From the NCBI GenBank assembly GCA_049115495.1, contig JAGDZV010000011.1:248001-312000 (forward strand): a stretch of DNA of 64,000 nucleotides. The letters are read 5' to 3'. Under the pieces are notes generated by a model, which was given only the letters and a program-made list of their open reading frames with translations, did no database searches and had not been told where the DNA came from. The position numbers were made by a program, and so were the translations under genes. Numbering within the stretch: the stretch's first letter is position 1; every line of letters starts with the position of its first letter. The DNA is from JACPUW01 sp049115495. GTDB taxonomy: Bacteria; Bacteroidota; Bacteroidia; CAILMK01; JACPUW01. Of this stretch, positions 54,454 through 63,450 are shown one piece after another.

Positions 54454-56108
54454 ATTTCAGAAATATATCTATGCACAAAGCTAATACTCATGGCGCCTTC
54501 TCCGGTGGCACTTGCTACACGGTTCATTGCACCGCTTCTCACATCTCCTGCCGCAAATATTCCCGGAACACAAGTTTCTAAGTTAAAAGGCTCTCTATGC
54601 CATTTCCAAATACTTTTAAAGTTGTCATTTTTATAAAGATCTCTACCGGTAAGCAAAAAGCCTTTCTCATCTTTAAGCAATTGATCGCCTAGCCACTCTG
54701 TATATGGTTTGGCACCTATAAATACAAATAGGGCTGCGGCACAGTGCTCAGATTGCTCTTTAGTTTCCATGTTTTCAATTACCAAGTTTTCAAGTTTATC
54801 GTTTCCTTTTGCTTCCAAAACTTGGTGTTTGCCCAGTACATGAATATTTGGTGTGCCATTAATTTGATCAATCAAATAAGATGACATTGTTTCGGTTAGG
54901 TCGGGTTTTCTTACTAAGATGTAAACATTCTTGGCAAACTGAGAAAGGTACATGGCACCTTGCCCCGCGCTATTTCCACCACCTACAATATATACATCTT
55001 GGTTTTTGCATGCGCCTGCTTCTGTAGTAGCTGCACCGTAGTAAACACCAGCTCCGGTAAAGTCATCAACGCCCTTAGCAGGGTGTCTTCTGTAGTCAAC
55101 GCCAGTGGCTATTACTACACTTTTGGTGTTAATAGCGTTTCCATCTTTGAGCGTAATGGTTTTGAAATTTTCCATTACTGAAATATGTGCTACTTCTTGT
55201 GGCGATAAAAACTCTACACCAAAACGAGTGGCTTGTGTAACGGCTCTTCTTGTAAGGTCAGCTCCGCTCAATCCATTAGGAAAACCAAGATAATTTTCAA
55301 TTCGTGAGCTTGTGCCTGCTTGTCCGCCGGGAGCTCTTCTTTCTACTAGTAAAGTGTTGAGCCCCTCAGAGCCACCATAAACACCAGCAGCTAAACCGGC
55401 AGGACCAGCACCTATTATCACAACATCATACATCTGCTCTTTGGCCTTAGGGCTTAAGCCGAGTTTTTCTGCTATGCTGGTAACATCTTCAGCGCACTCA
55501 TAACTTCCATCTTCAAAGAAAACAACAGGAAGGTCTTTATGCTCAATGCCATTTATTTCTGTAATATCTTGGGCTTCAATACTGGTTTCAATATCGTACC
55601 ATTTGTAAGGAAAAAGGTTGCCCGATAAGAAGTCTTTCACTTTGTGAGATTTTGGACTAAACTGATAACCAATTACCTTGATTCCGTGATATTCGGGCGT
55701 GTGATTTGCTTCCCATTCAGCCAATTGATCATCAATAACTGGGAAGAGTTTTTCTTCAGGTGGATCCCAAGGTTTCATGAGGTAATAATCCAACTGCACA
55801 TCGTTAATGGCTTTTATAGCCGCATCAGTATCAGAGTATGCAGTGAGTAAAATGCGCTTGGCTTCGGGATATATTTTTTTGGCTTTTTCTAAGAACTCAA
55901 CACCCAGCATTTCGGGCATACGTTGGTCACTAAGAAATAATGATACGTTTTCGCCTTTCGCCTTTAGCTGAGGTAGACTCTCTAAAGCTTCGTTGGCCGA
56001 TTCTGCGCTTATTACTTTAAACTGCGATCCGTACTTTTTACGTAAATCACGTCTCACCGCTCTTAACACCTGCGGATCATCATCTATTGAGAATATTATT
56101 GGTTTCAC
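54450..56108 (-). CDS. Response regulator fused to thioredoxin reductase-like flavoprotein
   Basis: 552 residues. Receiver domain 1-130 with Asp9/10, phospho-acceptor Asp61 and Lys112. A thioredoxin-like linker domain (about 140-215) has SPKSH where redox CxxC would be. A TrxR-type domain from 226 has FAD motif GAGPAG (233-238), an NADPH motif VGGGNSAGQGAMYLS and a C-terminal GIFAAGDVRSGAMNRVASA. The usual CxxC of thioredoxin reductase is replaced by a single Cys (TTEAGACKN), so it is not a standard reductase. The cNMP-binding histidine kinase gene is 83 bp upstream. A phospho-controlled redox output is inferred. Confidence 0.9.
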   Translation of the reverse strand: MKPIIFSIDDDPQVLRAVRRDLRKKYGSQFKVISAESANEALESLPQLKAKGENVSLFLSDQRMPEMLGVEFLEKAKKIYPEAKRILLTAYSDTDAAIKAINDVQLDYYLMKPWDPPEEKLFPVIDDQLAEWEANHTPEYHGIKVIGYQFSPKSHKVKDFLSGNLFPYKWYDIETSIEAQDITEINGIEHKDLPVVFFEDGSYECAEDVTSIAEKLGLSPKAKEQMYDVVIIGAGPAGLAAGVYGGSEGLNTLLVERRAPGGQAGTSSRIENYLGFPNGLSGADLTRRAVTQATRFGVEFLSPQEVAHISVMENFKTITLKDGNAINTKSVVIATGVDYRRHPAKGVDDFTGAGVYYGAATTEAGACKNQDVYIVGGGNSAGQGAMYLSQFAKNVYILVRKPDLTETMSSYLIDQINGTPNIHVLGKHQVLEAKGNDKLENLVIENMETKEQSEHCAAALFVFIGAKPYTEWLGDQLLKDEKGFLLTGRDLYKNDNFKSIWKWHREPFNLETCVPGIFAAGDVRSGAMNRVASATGEGAMSISFVHRYISEI

Positions 56109-56191
56109 TTGGGTAATAGTTAATGGTTATATGTTATTGGTTTCCCTTTTTCGGTTCAATTTTAAGACTATTAACTGATAACAAATAACTG

Positions 56192-57592
56192 TTAACTAGT
56201 CGGTAAACAAACTTCAAACTCAGTGCTTCCTTTTTCTGAATTTACACGCACATCGCCGCGGTGTTGGCGGATGATTTTCATCACAACATCAAGCCCGAGG
56301 CCAGTTCCTTTTCCCATTTCTTTGGTAGTAAAAAATGGATCGAAAATTTGGTTGACCATATCCTCTGGAATACCAGGTCCGTTGTCCTTTATATAGGTTT
56401 TTACAAAGCTGCCATCTACAACGGTTCTAAGCGTAATGGTGGGGTTTGGTTCTTCATTATACTCAGCTAAGGCGTCAATAGCATTGTCAAGAATATTGGT
56501 AAATACCTGATTTAGCTCACCAGGAAAACCATTTATTGGTGGGAGAGATGCGGCAAAGTCTTCAATAAAAATAATTTGGTTTTTCTTGATTTTATGTTTG
56601 AGCATGGTAACCGTGCTGCGTAAACCATCATGGATATTAACTTTTTGAAAATCGCGGCTGCGATCCATGTGCGTATATCCTTTTATTGAGCCAATAAGGT
56701 CTGCTATACGAGTTGACGCTTCTTGAATCTCTTCAACCATTTTTTCTGTAGACAGGTTGTTTTCTATCCATCCAATTATAGGTCTGAAATTTTCGGCATT
56801 TACATTGTCTTTTACAAGCTCCAAATCATCTATACTAAAATCAAACTCCACAAGATTTTCTACCAGATCAAAAGGACTTTCAATTTCGTTGTCTTCGAGC
56901 CAGTCGGTTAAATCGTCTTCCAAATCATTTCTGTCCATTAATGACAGTTGATTTGATTTATGATTGTCAATTTTTGAAAAGAGCAAATCATTAATGGTAT
57001 CAACTTGCTCCGAATCCATTTTAATATTAATTACCTTTTTAAACTTATCGGGTTGGCCTTTTAAATGGTCTCTAAGGGCATTGGCACTTCTTACTATTGC
57101 TGATGCGGGGTTATTTAACTCATGAGCAAGACCTGCAGAGAGTTTTCCAAGCGACATTAATTTTTCGTTCTGAATTTGAAGTGTCGTAAATGTTCTGATT
57201 CGGTTGGTCATTACATGTACAAAAGCTTGGGTAAGTTCAAATTGAGTCTTAATCATTTCGCTAAAGTGCTTTCGGTGAAAGCAAATGACCTTTGCTGGTT
57301 CGTTGGCTATTGCGTTTCCGCCAGCGTGTGTCATTCTTGAGTAGGGTAAAAGTCCAGTTATGTCACCAACTGACATTTTGCCCATTTCCCTTTTCTCGCC
57401 ATTACGTTCTAAATAGATTCTAAAAGCACCTTCTACTATTATATAAAGCTCATCAGCTGGTTGGCCTTTGGCAAAAACAGCATCACCTATTTTAAAATCT
57501 CTTATTTCGGCATGAGATAAAAACCACTCTATTTGTGGTTCAGGAACATCTTTTAGCTGATCTAGCTTTTTAATAAAGTCAATATGGCTCAT
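56192..57592 (-). CDS. Histidine kinase with N-terminal cyclic-nucleotide-binding domain
   Basis: 466 residues, no membrane segment. cNMP-binding/CRP-like domain about 12-125 (GDAVFAKGQPADELYIIVEG), dimerisation helix with His157 (GLAHELNNPAS), and an ATPase domain about 340-466 with N-box NILDNAIDAL, DNGPGIP and GKGTGLGLDVV. Soluble kinase that senses a nucleotide or redox ligand. The fused response regulator-TrxR gene follows after 83 bp, and the bestrophin gene follows that with 4-bp overlap, so the three form one signalling unit. Confidence 0.92.
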   Translation of the reverse strand: MSHIDFIKKLDQLKDVPEPQIEWFLSHAEIRDFKIGDAVFAKGQPADELYIIVEGAFRIYLERNGEKREMGKMSVGDITGLLPYSRMTHAGGNAIANEPAKVICFHRKHFSEMIKTQFELTQAFVHVMTNRIRTFTTLQIQNEKLMSLGKLSAGLAHELNNPASAIVRSANALRDHLKGQPDKFKKVINIKMDSEQVDTINDLLFSKIDNHKSNQLSLMDRNDLEDDLTDWLEDNEIESPFDLVENLVEFDFSIDDLELVKDNVNAENFRPIIGWIENNLSTEKMVEEIQEASTRIADLIGSIKGYTHMDRSRDFQKVNIHDGLRSTVTMLKHKIKKNQIIFIEDFAASLPPINGFPGELNQVFTNILDNAIDALAEYNEEPNPTITLRTVVDGSFVKTYIKDNGPGIPEDMVNQIFDPFFTTKEMGKGTGLGLDVVMKIIRQHRGDVRVNSEKGSTEFEVCLPTS

Positions 57593-57823
57593 GTTGGTAT
57601 TTTGGGCTTACAAGTTGTGAAAATTATACCAAATAAAAACTATAGCCAAATTGACAACAATATGAGTTTAGTTGTTTGATGCTTAATGCAACCAAATGAT
57701 CTTAGTAGTTAAAAAGAAAAAGTGGGATTTTGAAGAAATAACTTGCGGCCAGAAGCGTTACTCAGCCATAAAAAATCAAGGTTTATATATAGGCATTTAT
57801 ACATCACTTAAAACCAATAAAAA

Positions 57824-58042
57824 ATGAAAGCAAAGCTTCTAGTTTTAACTTTTGGAGTGGTTGCACTACTATTCTCATCATGTAATAGAGAATGTACAGT
57901 TTGCACCATGTACGATTTAAATAATAATGCGCTTGGCGAGTACACTTCTTGTGCTGATGATCCAGAACAAGATGCAATTGAAAACTTTTGCGAAGGTTGT
58001 GAAGGTCAACCGTTTACGGCAAAATGTAATCAAGAAGAATAA
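57824..58042 (+). CDS. Small cysteine-rich lipoprotein
   Basis: 72 residues. Signal ending in lipobox LFSSC (Cys20). The mature part holds six further cysteines, some paired (CTVC, CEGC), and many acidic residues, so it may bind a metal or form disulfides. No family recognised. A 17-bp perfect hairpin follows the stop. Upstream 231 bp (57593-57823) contain no other gene I can support. Confidence 0.6.
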   Translation: MKAKLLVLTFGVVALLFSSCNRECTVCTMYDLNNNALGEYTSCADDPEQDAIENFCEGCEGQPFTAKCNQEE

Positions 58043-58049
58043 AACCTAT

Positions 58050-58096
58050 AAACATGACATGTCTTTTGTCAAAATTCTTAAAGACATGTCATGTTT
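58050..58096 (+). terminator. Long perfect hairpin after the small lipoprotein gene
   Basis: AAACATGACATGTCTTT (58050-58066) is the exact complement of 58080-58096, with a 13-base loop. It lies 8 bp after the stop. A 17-bp uninterrupted stem is unusually long. The A-flank and T-flank are part of the stem, and CAAAAAG follows, so there is no separate T-run. Most likely a terminator. Confidence 0.65.
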
Positions 58097-58165
58097 CAAA
58101 AAGTTATGATTTAAACGGGGAGTTACCTTTAGCTGCATACCATATCAATTGAAAAACCAAATCGT

Positions 58166-58522
58166 ATGAACTTAGTTAAAGCTACTCTTGCCAACTTTGT
58201 ATTACTCAACGCTATTGCCTTTTCTTACTCACACACCAAAATCGAAAGCGCTGAATTTGGTGTCTGCATGGCAGAAGAAAGCACTACAGTATACCTTTAA
58301 CTAATGGATGATGCTACATTTAGTTATAAAGATCAGTTGATGAATACAACGGGCACATGGAAGCAGTTAGGCTCAAAAGTGATTTTAGAACCAGCCCATG
58401 AAACCAAAAACTTCAGAGATATTTGGAGACTCGAAAGTGACAACCGAGCCATAAAGTCTAGAAAGGGAATTAGTTTTTATCGCTTGTTAAACAAGAGATT
58501 ATGTATTGATTGCGAAGGTTGA
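58166..58522 (+). pseudogene. Small secreted protein gene with an in-frame nonsense codon
   Basis: An ATG at 58166 starts a signal-bearing frame (LANFVLLNAIAFSYSHTKIE), then TTVYL and TAA at 58298-58300. The same frame resumes at once: LMDDATFSYKDQLMNTTGTW, KVILEP, KSRKGISFYRLL. The pieces together follow a common small-protein plan (VYLKL-DxTFxYxD, TGxWK, KSRKG-xFYRL). One base change at TAA, from AAA, would restore Lys in VYLKL. Total length would be 118 residues. The ATG at 58304 gives an unlikely shorter product without signal. Confidence 0.72.
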
Positions 58523-58528
58523 GAAGCT

Positions 58529-59044
58529 TTAAATTCCTTGACGTAAAAGGTATCCAATTGTTATTCCCGTTTCGCCGTAGCCTTCAAAGATTCCTAAAGC
58601 TGTTCTGGTTGATAAAGATATTCTAAGGTTTTTATGGTAAAAGGCCAGATTTCCTGATAAAGCAGGTCTAAACCAAAGACCAGATATTTGAGGAGAAAGG
58701 TCAGCTCCGGCACTTATTAAAATGTCAATTCTAAAATCTTTGGAATAAAAAAGTGCCAAACCGTAGCCATTACTAATATTCAGATATGTTTCTTGGTAAA
58801 AGCCGCCGTGCTCTATTGAACAGCTCAAGGCTCCTAAAAAAACTTTTTCACGACGCTGAAAGTCAACTCCTAACCTAAACGCAGGAGATCCTTCTTCGTC
58901 TCTTCCTTGCTCATAGTTGCTATGAAACCTTTGGAGAATTCCAGCATTAAATCCAAGTTCCACTTCTTCTCTTTCAGGATATTTTTGAGCATTTAGAATT
59001 GAAGAAGTGCTTAGAATTAGGAATAGGATTAACGCTTTTTTCAT
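58529..59044 (-). CDS. Small outer-membrane-like secreted protein
   Basis: 171 residues. Signal (ends LNAQ). Alternating strands VELGFNAGILQRFH, AFRLGVDFQRR, GYGLALFYSKDFRIDILISA and a terminal GETGITIGYLLRQ suggest a small barrel. No family recognised. Convergent with the disrupted gene on the right-hand strand, 6 bp apart. Confidence 0.55.
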   Translation of the reverse strand: MKKALILFLILSTSSILNAQKYPEREEVELGFNAGILQRFHSNYEQGRDEEGSPAFRLGVDFQRREKVFLGALSCSIEHGGFYQETYLNISNGYGLALFYSKDFRIDILISAGADLSPQISGLWFRPALSGNLAFYHKNLRISLSTRTALGIFEGYGETGITIGYLLRQGI

Positions 59045-59146
59045 AGCAGATTATCAGCAAGTTAAAAATAAAATTCGGATCGTCTTTTATCAATTTAAAG
59101 GAAGAACCCAACCCAAAAAACTAGAAACATTAAACACTAAACTATT

Positions 59147-59881
59147 CTATCCCGCAATCAATTTCTCAAGCCAGTCTCCTACAAAGTATGAAAGTATTGC
59201 CGCGGCGCCACCCAATATTAGGGTTTCAATAACCCCACGAATCTTGCTGGTTCCGGTAACTTTACTTTTTAAGAAGCCAATGCCCATAAAAGTTAGCCCT
59301 GTCATTATGCTAGAGGTCATAAAAAGGTTTGATGTAGTTTCTGCTAGGTAATCATAGATATATACTATCAATGGAATAAAGCCCATAATAATAAAAGCTG
59401 CAAAAGTTGCCGCTCCCATGCCCAAGGGAGTTTTGGCTTCTTCTTGCATTTCAAGTTCTTCTTTCATCATTACCTCTACCCAGCGGTCTTTATCTGATGT
59501 AATATGTGCCACTATATCTTCGAGCAACTTTCCTTTAAAGCCATAATTTTCATAGATTTCTCGTACTTCTTCAACTTCTCGCTCGCGTAAGTTCTCAATT
59601 TCCCAATATTCAATAGCCTTGTGTTTTTCGTAATTCTGTTTCTCTGATTTGGTACTTAAGTAGCTGCCCACGCTCATGGCAAAACCATCTGCTATCAGGT
59701 TGGCAAAGCCAAGAATTATTACCACTGAGCTAGATAATTCTGCTCCTGTTGCACCAGCCACCACCGCAAAAGTGGTTACGCTTCCGTCAATTCCACCATA
59801 TACAAATTCGCCAATATAGTCTTGAAACTTACCAAACTTACTGGCGCTGTGAATTTTATTCTCGTTGTGTTGTGCGGCCAT
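59147..59881 (-). CDS. VIT1/CCC1-family metal transporter
   Basis: 244 residues. Cytosolic N-terminus, then GGIDGSVTTFAVVAGATGAE and NLIADGFAMSVGSYLSTKSE, the two diagnostic helices of the CCC1/VIT1 family, a long acidic cytosolic loop (EREVEEVREIYENYGFKGKL), and three further helices. Family members move Fe2+ or Mn2+. The acidic loop with repeated Glu fits metal binding. Encoded alone, with a 102-bp gap to the next leftward gene; iron homeostasis is plausible alongside dps. Confidence 0.9.
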   Translation of the reverse strand: MAAQHNENKIHSASKFGKFQDYIGEFVYGGIDGSVTTFAVVAGATGAELSSSVVIILGFANLIADGFAMSVGSYLSTKSEKQNYEKHKAIEYWEIENLREREVEEVREIYENYGFKGKLLEDIVAHITSDKDRWVEVMMKEELEMQEEAKTPLGMGAATFAAFIIMGFIPLIVYIYDYLAETTSNLFMTSSIMTGLTFMGIGFLKSKVTGTSKIRGVIETLILGGAAAILSYFVGDWLEKLIAG

Positions 59882-60045
59882 AAGGCAAAGATATTGAGCT
59901 ATTTGCTCAGAATGATTCTAAATTAAAAGCAAGGCACCTTAATATAAAAAAGGCTTCTAATTAAATAAGTTGTAACCTTTGCACTTTAAAATGGGGACGC
60001 TTTTTTACGAGAGAAGTTTCCAAACTTTTTTCAATAAAAGCAAAT

Positions 60046-61284
60046 ATGACATTTAACGACTTATCGTTAATGCCCTCAATTATTAGAGCGGTAAACGATC
60101 AAAACTATACCCAACCTACACCTATTCAACAACAGGCAATTCCTTTGGTTCTTGAGCAAAAAGATGTTTTAGCATGTGCACAAACAGGTACAGGTAAAAC
60201 AGCGGCCTTTGCTATTCCAATTATTCAGCATACACAGCAGAATATTATTCATAGCAAAAAGCCAAGAATCACTTCGCTTATTCTAACTCCTACAAGAGAA
60301 CTGGCTATACAAATTGGAGAGAATATTGATAATTATAGCAAGTATACAGATGTAAGGTATACCGTTATTTACGGTGGAGTGAAACAAATGAAGCAAGTAG
60401 AAAGGCTCAAAAAAGGTGTCGATATTCTGGTTGCTACACCGGGCAGATTGTTAGATCTTATGGGTCAAGGTTATATAAGGCTTCACGATATCAAACACTT
60501 TGTGCTTGATGAAGCAGATAGAATGCTTGACATGGGCTTTATTCATGATATAAAAAGAGTAATAGAGAAATTGCCTAATAAAAGGCAATCGCTATTCTTC
60601 TCTGCAACCTTGCCTCCCAACATTATTGAACTTTCAAAGCAAATTCTTACCCATCCGGTAAAAATTCAAGTTACACCAGCTTCATCAACGGCCGATACCG
60701 TTAATCAAACGCTCTATTTTACTAATAAAAGTTTGAAAAAATCATTACTGGTGTACCTTATTGATAAGCACGATATTAAGCAGCTTCTGTTATTTGTTAA
60801 AACTAAACACGGTGCCGACAGAATTGCAAGGGATTTAAAGAAAAAGCGAATTAACGCACAGGCAATTCATGGTGATAAGGCACAAAATCAAAGGCAAAAT
60901 GCACTTAGGGCTTTTAAAGAAGGAAAGATTAATGTATTGGTTGCCACTGACATTGCTGCTCGCGGTATTGATATTGACAAACTTGAATATGTGATAAACT
61001 ACGATATTCCTAATGAGCCAGAAACCTACGTACATAGAATCGGTAGATCTGGAAGGGCAGGTGAATCAGGGTTTGCATTATCATTGTGCGAGCCAGAGGA
61101 AAATATCTTTGTGAAAGACATTGAAAAGCTCATTAAAAAGAAAATTAGAGTAGTAGATGATCATCCTTATCCTCAAACGGATAAACCAATGACAGCCGCT
61201 GAAAAGAAAGAATGGAATAAAGAGAAGCAAAGGCGAAAGCAAGAGTTTTTTGCAAATAGGAAGAAAAGTAATAGACGTAATTAA
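60046..61284 (+). CDS. DEAD-box RNA helicase (RhlE-like)
   Basis: 412 residues. Q-motif PTPIQQQAIP, motif I AQTGTGKTA, Ia PTRELAIQ, II DEAD, III SAT, V TDIAARGID and VI HRIGRSGRAG are all present in order. The basic tail (KEKQRRKQEFFANRKKSNRR) is typical of RhlE-type cold-shock or ribosome-assembly helicases. It unwinds RNA using ATP in the cytoplasm. Complete. Confidence 0.95.
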   Translation: MTFNDLSLMPSIIRAVNDQNYTQPTPIQQQAIPLVLEQKDVLACAQTGTGKTAAFAIPIIQHTQQNIIHSKKPRITSLILTPTRELAIQIGENIDNYSKYTDVRYTVIYGGVKQMKQVERLKKGVDILVATPGRLLDLMGQGYIRLHDIKHFVLDEADRMLDMGFIHDIKRVIEKLPNKRQSLFFSATLPPNIIELSKQILTHPVKIQVTPASSTADTVNQTLYFTNKSLKKSLLVYLIDKHDIKQLLLFVKTKHGADRIARDLKKKRINAQAIHGDKAQNQRQNALRAFKEGKINVLVATDIAARGIDIDKLEYVINYDIPNEPETYVHRIGRSGRAGESGFALSLCEPEENIFVKDIEKLIKKKIRVVDDHPYPQTDKPMTAAEKKEWNKEKQRRKQEFFANRKKSNRRN

Positions 61285-61316
61285 ATAAATGGGATAATTA
61301 CTATATTCATGCCACT

Positions 61317-61921
61317 ATGAAAAATCAGTACTCTCAAAGCAAAGAAAGTCAGCTGATTTCAGAGCCTGACTATAGTGGAAGCTATACGGTAAAAGATTAT
61401 TTAGGTTGGACTTTTGATAACCTTTATGAAATAATCAAAGGCAAGGTTTGGAAAATGAGTCCGGCGCATACAAGTGATCATCAGCGAATTGATAGAGAGC
61501 TTGTTAGGAAAATGCTTCCAGTTTTTGAAGGTGAGAATTGTGAACTCTTTTTGCCCCTTTTGATATCTATTTAGTAAAAGACGAGGAAGAAGTAACTAAA
61601 GGTACAACCGTAGTCCAGCCCGATGTTTGTGTAATTTGTGATTCAGCTAAGATTCAAGAGAAGGGCTGCATCGGAGCACCTTATCTAATAATTGAAATCA
61701 TTTCGCCAAGCACCGCCAAAAAAGATCTAAACGACAAATTCGATGTTTACGAAGAGTTTGGGGTAAAAGAATATTGGGTAGTTTTTCCAGGTGAAAAAGC
61801 AATTAATATTTACAGCTTATCTGATGGTCAATATGAGCTTTTTAAAAGCTATGAAAAGGACGATATATTGCAATCGCCCCTGTTCAATCAACTTAAATTC
61901 AAGGTTGATGAAGTATTTTAG
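61317..61921 (+). pseudogene. Uma2-family endonuclease gene with a frameshift
   Basis: Starts MKNQYSQSKESQLISEPDYS with TVKDYLGWTFDNLYEIIKGK and reaches LFLPLLISI, stop at 61574. In the next frame the family's core continues without a start: FDIYLVKD, TVVQPDVCVICDSAKIQEKG, APYLIIEIISPSTAKKD, KFDVYEEFGVKEYWVV, to TAG at 61921. This is the PD-(D/E)xK Uma2 fold. One missing base near 61550-61562 (a G in the TTGCCCC stretch) would restore it. Either a real lesion or a sequencing error. Confidence 0.82.
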
Positions 61922-61927
61922 GCTTAC

Positions 61928-62401
61928 CTAATCAGCAGCAATAATTGCTGTGCTTACTCCATGGCAATTATTACATGAGCCATAAGTGGCGGCGCTGTGC
62001 ATTAATTTTTTATTCCCATTTTTACTTTCAAATACGGGAAACAATCCCATGGTTATGCCAATATCTTCAGTTGTGTAAAAGTTGCCCAAAGCATCAACTT
62101 CAATGGTCTCAATAAGGTTTCCACTTTCATTGGCTTTGGAGTAGAGCATTATTTTACCATTGCTATTAGGGCTTTTTTCATCAGATTTAAATACAGAACC
62201 TGCTACTGTAAACCATCCTTCTCCTGTACCGCCGTTTACGTGGCAATTCATGCAGTCTTGACTGTGATTGTGGCTTTCGTCGTCATTATTCTCTGAGATT
62301 TCGGTTTCAATTTCATTGTCGTCGTCATCATTTTCACAGGCCGAAAAAAATAAGAAGACAGTGAATGTTAAAGCAGAGATAATTAGGTGATTCGGTTTCA
62401 T
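61928..62401 (-). CDS. Lipoprotein with two CxxCH heme-type motifs
   Basis: 157 residues. Lipobox FFSAC, an acidic stretch (DDDDNEIETEISENNDDESH), then CMNCH and, near the C-terminus, CNNCH, with a carboxypeptidase-regulatory-like strand region between (KIMLYSKANESGNLIETIEV). Two CxxCH sites suggest covalent hemes, but the short length and His-rich linker also fit a metal-binding protein. It is 3 bp downstream of the RND adaptor, so it belongs to that efflux unit. Confidence 0.65.
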   Translation of the reverse strand: MKPNHLIISALTFTVFLFFSACENDDDDNEIETEISENNDDESHNHSQDCMNCHVNGGTGEGWFTVAGSVFKSDEKSPNSNGKIMLYSKANESGNLIETIEVDALGNFYTTEDIGITMGLFPVFESKNGNKKLMHSAATYGSCNNCHGVSTAIIAAD

Positions 62402-62404
62402 ATT

Positions 62405-63448
62405 TTAGAATTTAGAGCGTACGTATTCGTAATTTAAAATCTGGTAGAACCCATTTTCATAGCTTCCAAGGGTTAATTGTGTCTTGCTATTATTAAAATC
62501 AATGAAGTAAGTTCCATTATCTTGAGAAATCCATTTTTCATTTAGCCAAAATCGCTTTTGATTGCCAGCGTTAATGTTGGCTTGAACTCTTGAACCTGAT
62601 ATTAAGGTTTTGATGCTTTGGTCAATTTCTGCATGCACCATTAGCGTATTACTTGTTGGTGAAATTTCACCTGAAATTAGGCTTATTACCCCATTATAAG
62701 TAACGGGAGTACCATTAACCGTAAAAACGACCTGTTGTCCTACCTCTAAGTGGCTTACATCCTTTGCAAATACATCAAGGTCAAGGTGTTGATTGCTATT
62801 GTCAATTAGTGTAAATAAGCTTTGATCATTTGATGCAAAAGCACCTTCGTTTGTATTTACACTTACTACTGTACCATTTACTTTAGACCTTATTGCAATA
62901 CTTTTTTGAATGCCGTTTTCCATTATATTTTTGGGTGAGACACCTATGTAGCTCAACTCTGCTTCAAAACCATCAGTTTCGGCCAATTTGCTTTCGAAAA
63001 GCGACTTTGATTGAATATACTCTTTTTCAGAGATGGCCTTTTCGTTAAATAAAGATTCTTTTCTGTTGAAGTCATTCTTTAGGTTCTGCAATTGAGTCTT
63101 AGCCACAACATATTGGCTTTGAAGCGTGATTATGGCTCGGTTCTTTATTCGCGCAAGAAGATCTCCTTTTTTAATATAAGAACCGGGCAGTACTTGTATG
63201 TCAAACACATTAGCATCTATTCCTGCTGTAATTTCAATTTTGCTACTCGGAGGAACAGCTACCTTACCCATACAGCTAATTATTAATTCGCTACTATCAA
63301 TGATTAGCTCTGGCTTTTCGCTATTAAAATTTCCATCAGTTTTTATTTCGGTTTCGGAGTTGATAATACTTTCTGAGTCTCCTTTTTCGGAGCAACCATA
63401 AATTGAAAGAAGCACCAATAGTATGATCTGAATTTTATTTGAAGTCAT
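62405..63448 (-). CDS. RND-type periplasmic adaptor lipoprotein (CusB/HlyD family)
   Basis: 347 residues. Lipobox SIYGC, then KIEITAGIDANVFDIQVLPG and GSYIKKGDLLARIKNRAI (barrel-sandwich), a coiled coil about 110-160, SKVNGTVVSVNTNEGAFASN and a beta-barrel region to the end. It belongs to the membrane-fusion proteins that link inner-membrane RND pumps to outer-membrane channels. The channel gene is 2 bp upstream on the same strand, and no RND pump gene is inside the window. Confidence 0.9.
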   Translation of the reverse strand: MTSNKIQIILLVLLSIYGCSEKGDSESIINSETEIKTDGNFNSEKPELIIDSSELIISCMGKVAVPPSSKIEITAGIDANVFDIQVLPGSYIKKGDLLARIKNRAIITLQSQYVVAKTQLQNLKNDFNRKESLFNEKAISEKEYIQSKSLFESKLAETDGFEAELSYIGVSPKNIMENGIQKSIAIRSKVNGTVVSVNTNEGAFASNDQSLFTLIDNSNQHLDLDVFAKDVSHLEVGQQVVFTVNGTPVTYNGVISLISGEISPTSNTLMVHAEIDQSIKTLISGSRVQANINAGNQKRFWLNEKWISQDNGTYFIDFNNSKTQLTLGSYENGFYQILNYEYVRSKF

Positions 63449-63450
63449 GA

